Of a stretch of DNA of 7,355 nt, positions 6,093 through 7,355 are shown in pieces. The notes below the pieces were generated by a model. The model saw only the letters and a program-made list of their open reading frames with translations. It made no database searches and was not told where the DNA came from. Source of the DNA: Geodermatophilaceae bacterium (GTDB taxonomy: Bacteria > Actinomycetota > Actinomycetes > Mycobacteriales > Geodermatophilaceae). Both the position numbers and the translations under genes were made by a program. The stretch is from the NCBI GenBank assembly GCA_013811975.1, contig JACCUF010000135.1:1-7355 (forward strand), in the 5' to 3' direction. Each line of letters begins with the position of its first letter. Position 1 is the stretch's first letter.

Positions 6093-6806
6093 TTACTGCG
6101 ACCCGCGAGCACGCAAAGTTGCTCCGATCCGCTCCGCTGCGGCAATAACCTGCTCGCCCGCCCGATGACGCGGTAGTTCCGCGAAATCTACGACTCCCAC
6201 ACTCGCTGAAACGGTGGTATCCGGCACCGGCGCCGCCACGCCAACTGCCCCCGGCTGCAGATGTCCCGAAGTGAAGGAATAGCCGACCCGGCGGGCTTGG
6301 CTGACCTCCTTGTCCTCGTCGGCCCGGGCCGGTCGACCGGCGAGAATCGCGATCCCCGGCGCACCTCTGTTCAGCGAATGCCGGGACCCAACCCGGTAGG
6401 CCACGTGGACATCCGCACGTGCGGGTTCGACCACGGCGATCGCTACGCAATCCTCGCCGTCGGCCACGCTGAGAAAAGCCGTCACCTCGAGTGTCTCAGC
6501 GAGCCGACGAAGCTCCGGTAGCGCGACATCGCTCAGCCGAGGAAGCACGTGCAGGGATAGCTCGAGCAACCGCAGACCCAGGCGGTATCTCCCGTCGGCT
6601 CCACGCAGCACCATGTGATGAGCGCCCAGGGTGGAAGCCAAACGGGACGCGATCGTCCGATGAACACCGAGCCGGACCGCGAGCTCGCTGACCGTGAGGC
6701 CCTCGGGTGCCGCAGCAAGCTCGGAGAGCAGGTTGAGCCCACGATCGAGGGTTTGCAAGGTCGAGACGCCGGTTGGCGAGGTCGGCCTTCCTCGAGAGGC
6801 GGTCAC
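6093..6806 (-). CDS. IclR-family transcriptional regulator
   Basis: A 237-residue DNA-binding regulator. The N-terminal winged helix-turn-helix spans about 14-75, opening with STLQTLDRGLNLLSEL (15-30); LTVSELAVRLGVHRTIASRL (37-56) is the helix-turn-helix, and the wing ends GRYRLGLRLLEL (72-83). The rest (about 90-235) is the IclR effector-binding domain, with VAYRVGSRHSLNRGAPGIAIL (135-155) and GYSFTSGHLQPGAVGVAAPV (175-194). The stretch between those blocks is only about 19 residues, clearly shorter than in textbook IclR proteins, so the domain is compact. I chose GTG 6806 because GGAG lies six bases upstream and the protein has family length. The frame is open to 7184, but that extension overlaps the divergent gene. 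Its position upstream of the importer genes suggests it controls them in response to the substrate or a metabolite. Confidence 0.88.
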   Translation of the reverse strand: MTASRGRPTSPTGVSTLQTLDRGLNLLSELAAAPEGLTVSELAVRLGVHRTIASRLASTLGAHHMVLRGADGRYRLGLRLLELSLHVLPRLSDVALPELRRLAETLEVTAFLSVADGEDCVAIAVVEPARADVHVAYRVGSRHSLNRGAPGIAILAGRPARADEDKEVSQARRVGYSFTSGHLQPGAVGVAAPVPDTTVSASVGVVDFAELPRHRAGEQVIAAAERIGATLRARGSQ

Positions 6807-6812
6807 GGCTAG

Positions 6813-6816
6813 CTCC
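6813..6816 (-). promoter_or_regulatory. Ribosome binding site deciding the IclR-type start
   Basis: GGAG (within GTGGAG) on the minus strand, six bases before GTG 6806. It supports this start over two in-frame GTG codons slightly upstream and over the long open extension. Confidence 0.6.
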
Positions 6817-6852
6817 ACGTCCACGTTTACGGCCGAAGCGTCGAGACGCGTT

Positions 6853-6867
6853 TGCAGCCAGCCTGCA
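6853..6867. repeat. 15-bp inverted repeat upstream of the IclR-type gene
   Basis: TGCAG-ccagc-CTGCA is a perfect inverted repeat with 5-bp arms and a 5-base centre, the same geometry as the site at 6011-6025 but with different arm sequence. It could be an autoregulatory operator, or chance in GC-rich DNA. Confidence 0.35.
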
Positions 6868-6996
6868 TGCGCAAGACTCTGCCACGACCGCCCCGCCCCG
6901 AGTGAGGCTGTCACGCAGGTACTGGACTGGAGCCGATTGGTCCCGGCGCGCGTCTGAGAGCCATAAGCGGTGTCCGGCATCGACGAGCGTCCACGT

Positions 6997-7004
6997 GAGG
7001 AGGT
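6997..7004 (+). promoter_or_regulatory. Ribosome binding site of the first small membrane-protein gene
   Basis: GAGGAGGT, with its GGAGG core five bases before ATG 7009. This near-perfect site decides the start in favour of 7009 over the in-frame ATG at 6970, which has no such site. Confidence 0.8.
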
Positions 7005-7008
7005 ACTG

Positions 7009-7194
7009 ATGGCCAGACGCGGATGGGTGTCGGCGCAGACCGGGCCCGAGGAATGGCATCTACTGTCGGTCTTCGACGACGGCTGGGTGGAGACCCCCGG
7101 GTTCGCCCGGGCGTTGTCGGACAACAGGGCGGACCTGCGTAGAGCGTTGCTCGGGCTCGGGATCTTGTTCGGCGGTCTCGGCATGATTGGCTGA
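7009..7194 (+). CDS. Small protein with hydrophobic C-terminal segment, unknown function
   Basis: A 61-residue protein I do not recognise. The first 45 or so residues are polar, with three Trp (residues 6, 16, 26) and an acidic stretch (SVFDDGWVETPG, 20-31). The C-terminus LLGLGILFGGLGMIG (47-61) is glycine-rich and hydrophobic, long enough for a short membrane segment and without a basic tail. A strong GAGGAGGT site precedes ATG 7009. The stop overlaps the next ATG by one base (TGATG), so the two ORFs are probably co-translated. That coupling and the ribosome binding site argue this is a real gene despite its size. It is transcribed divergently from the IclR-type regulator, which may or may not control it. 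Confidence 0.65.
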   Translation: MARRGWVSAQTGPEEWHLLSVFDDGWVETPGFARALSDNRADLRRALLGLGILFGGLGMIG

Positions 7195-7355
7195 TGGGTT
7201 CGCTGCAGTCAAAGCTCGACGACCCACCGCTACTTCTTGTGCTCATACCCGGCGTCCTGCTCTGCGCCCTCATGATTGGGCTGTCGGTCTTTCGGTTTCG
7301 GGGGTATTCGCGCAACTCGCAGCAGATCGGCGGGGACCTTCGTCAGGCTCAGCGG
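7194..7355 (+). CDS. Membrane protein, N-terminal part (partial, runs off window)
   Basis: An open frame of 54 codons from ATG 7194 to the window edge, with no stop. The product starts MGSLQSKLDD, then has one strong hydrophobic segment at about 11-34, followed by a basic, Arg/Gln-rich stretch (FRFRGYSRNSQQ). The positive charge after the segment and the acidic N-terminus suggest an N-out/C-in single-span anchor or the first helix of a larger membrane protein. The start overlaps the stop of the preceding small gene by one base, indicating translational coupling. I do not recognise the family. Confidence 0.6.
   Translation, partial: MGSLQSKLDDPPLLLVLIPGVLLCALMIGLSVFRFRGYSRNSQQIGGDLRQAQR

Larger units (their letters stand above)
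6807..7008. promoter_or_regulatory. Divergent intergenic region between the IclR-type gene and the small membrane-protein genes
   Basis: About 200 bases separate the two divergent starts. Promoters for both directions should lie here, but I found no convincing -35/-10 pair on either strand. A TTGGTC hexamer at 6938-6943 followed about 19 bases later by CATAAG is a weak plus-strand possibility. A perfect 5-5-5 inverted repeat, TGCAG-ccagc-CTGCA, lies at 6853-6867, about 47 bases before the IclR-type start. No convincing coding sequence or RNA gene is seen. Confidence 0.5.

Noticed and set aside
6818..6996. 9-bp direct repeat CGTCCACGT at 6818-6826 and 6988-6996
   Set aside because: Short and GC-rich with no symmetry or further copies. 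Chance is the simplest explanation, although each copy lies near a gene start.
6807..7184. N-terminal extension of the IclR-type frame up to 7184
   Set aside because: It would add 126 Ser/Arg-rich residues and overlap the divergent small gene. GTG 6806 has a ribosome binding site and gives family length.

Overview
The window comes from a high-GC bacterium, most likely an actinomycete. Third-position G/C is strong, GTG starts are used freely, same-strand genes are joined by 4-base stop/start overlaps, and the P450 and lipoprotein are of actinobacterial type. This rests on composition and gene style; no 16S or other marker gene is present.

Layout, left to right. Positions 1-128 (+) hold the last 41 codons of an acyl-CoA dehydrogenase, which converges on a long minus-strand block. 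In transcription order (right to left) that block is: an IclR-family regulator (6806-6093); a 96-base gap with operator-like repeats and a strong ribosome binding site; a lipoprotein substrate-binding protein (5996-4809); two LivH/LivM-type permeases (4796-3924 and 3927-2923); two LivG/LivF-type ATPases (2926-2150 and 2153-1434); and a cytochrome P450 (1437-157). Divergent from the regulator, on the plus strand, are two tightly coupled small ORFs with hydrophobic segments (7009-7194, and 7194 to the window edge). I do not recognise either.

How the genes fit together. The five transporter genes form a complete hydrophobic-amino-acid-type (HAAT/Liv) ABC importer. The P450 is joined to it by the same ATGA overlap used inside the importer, so P450 and importer are almost certainly co-translated. 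A dedicated P450 at the end of a Liv-type cassette, with an IclR regulator at the head and an acyl-CoA dehydrogenase alongside, suggests an 'import, hydroxylate, then beta-oxidise' catabolic module for a small hydrophobic acid or a terpenoid, steroid or aromatic-type compound, not amino-acid nutrition. The substrate cannot be read from the sequence. No ferredoxin or reductase for the P450 is in the window.

The most distinctive non-coding signal is a pair of related 15-bp sites just upstream of the binding-protein gene. One is a perfect 5-5-5 inverted repeat. Their centres are exactly 21 bp (two helical turns) apart, a plausible tandem operator for the IclR protein. I saw no rRNA or tRNA genes, CRISPR arrays, insertion sequences or phage genes.
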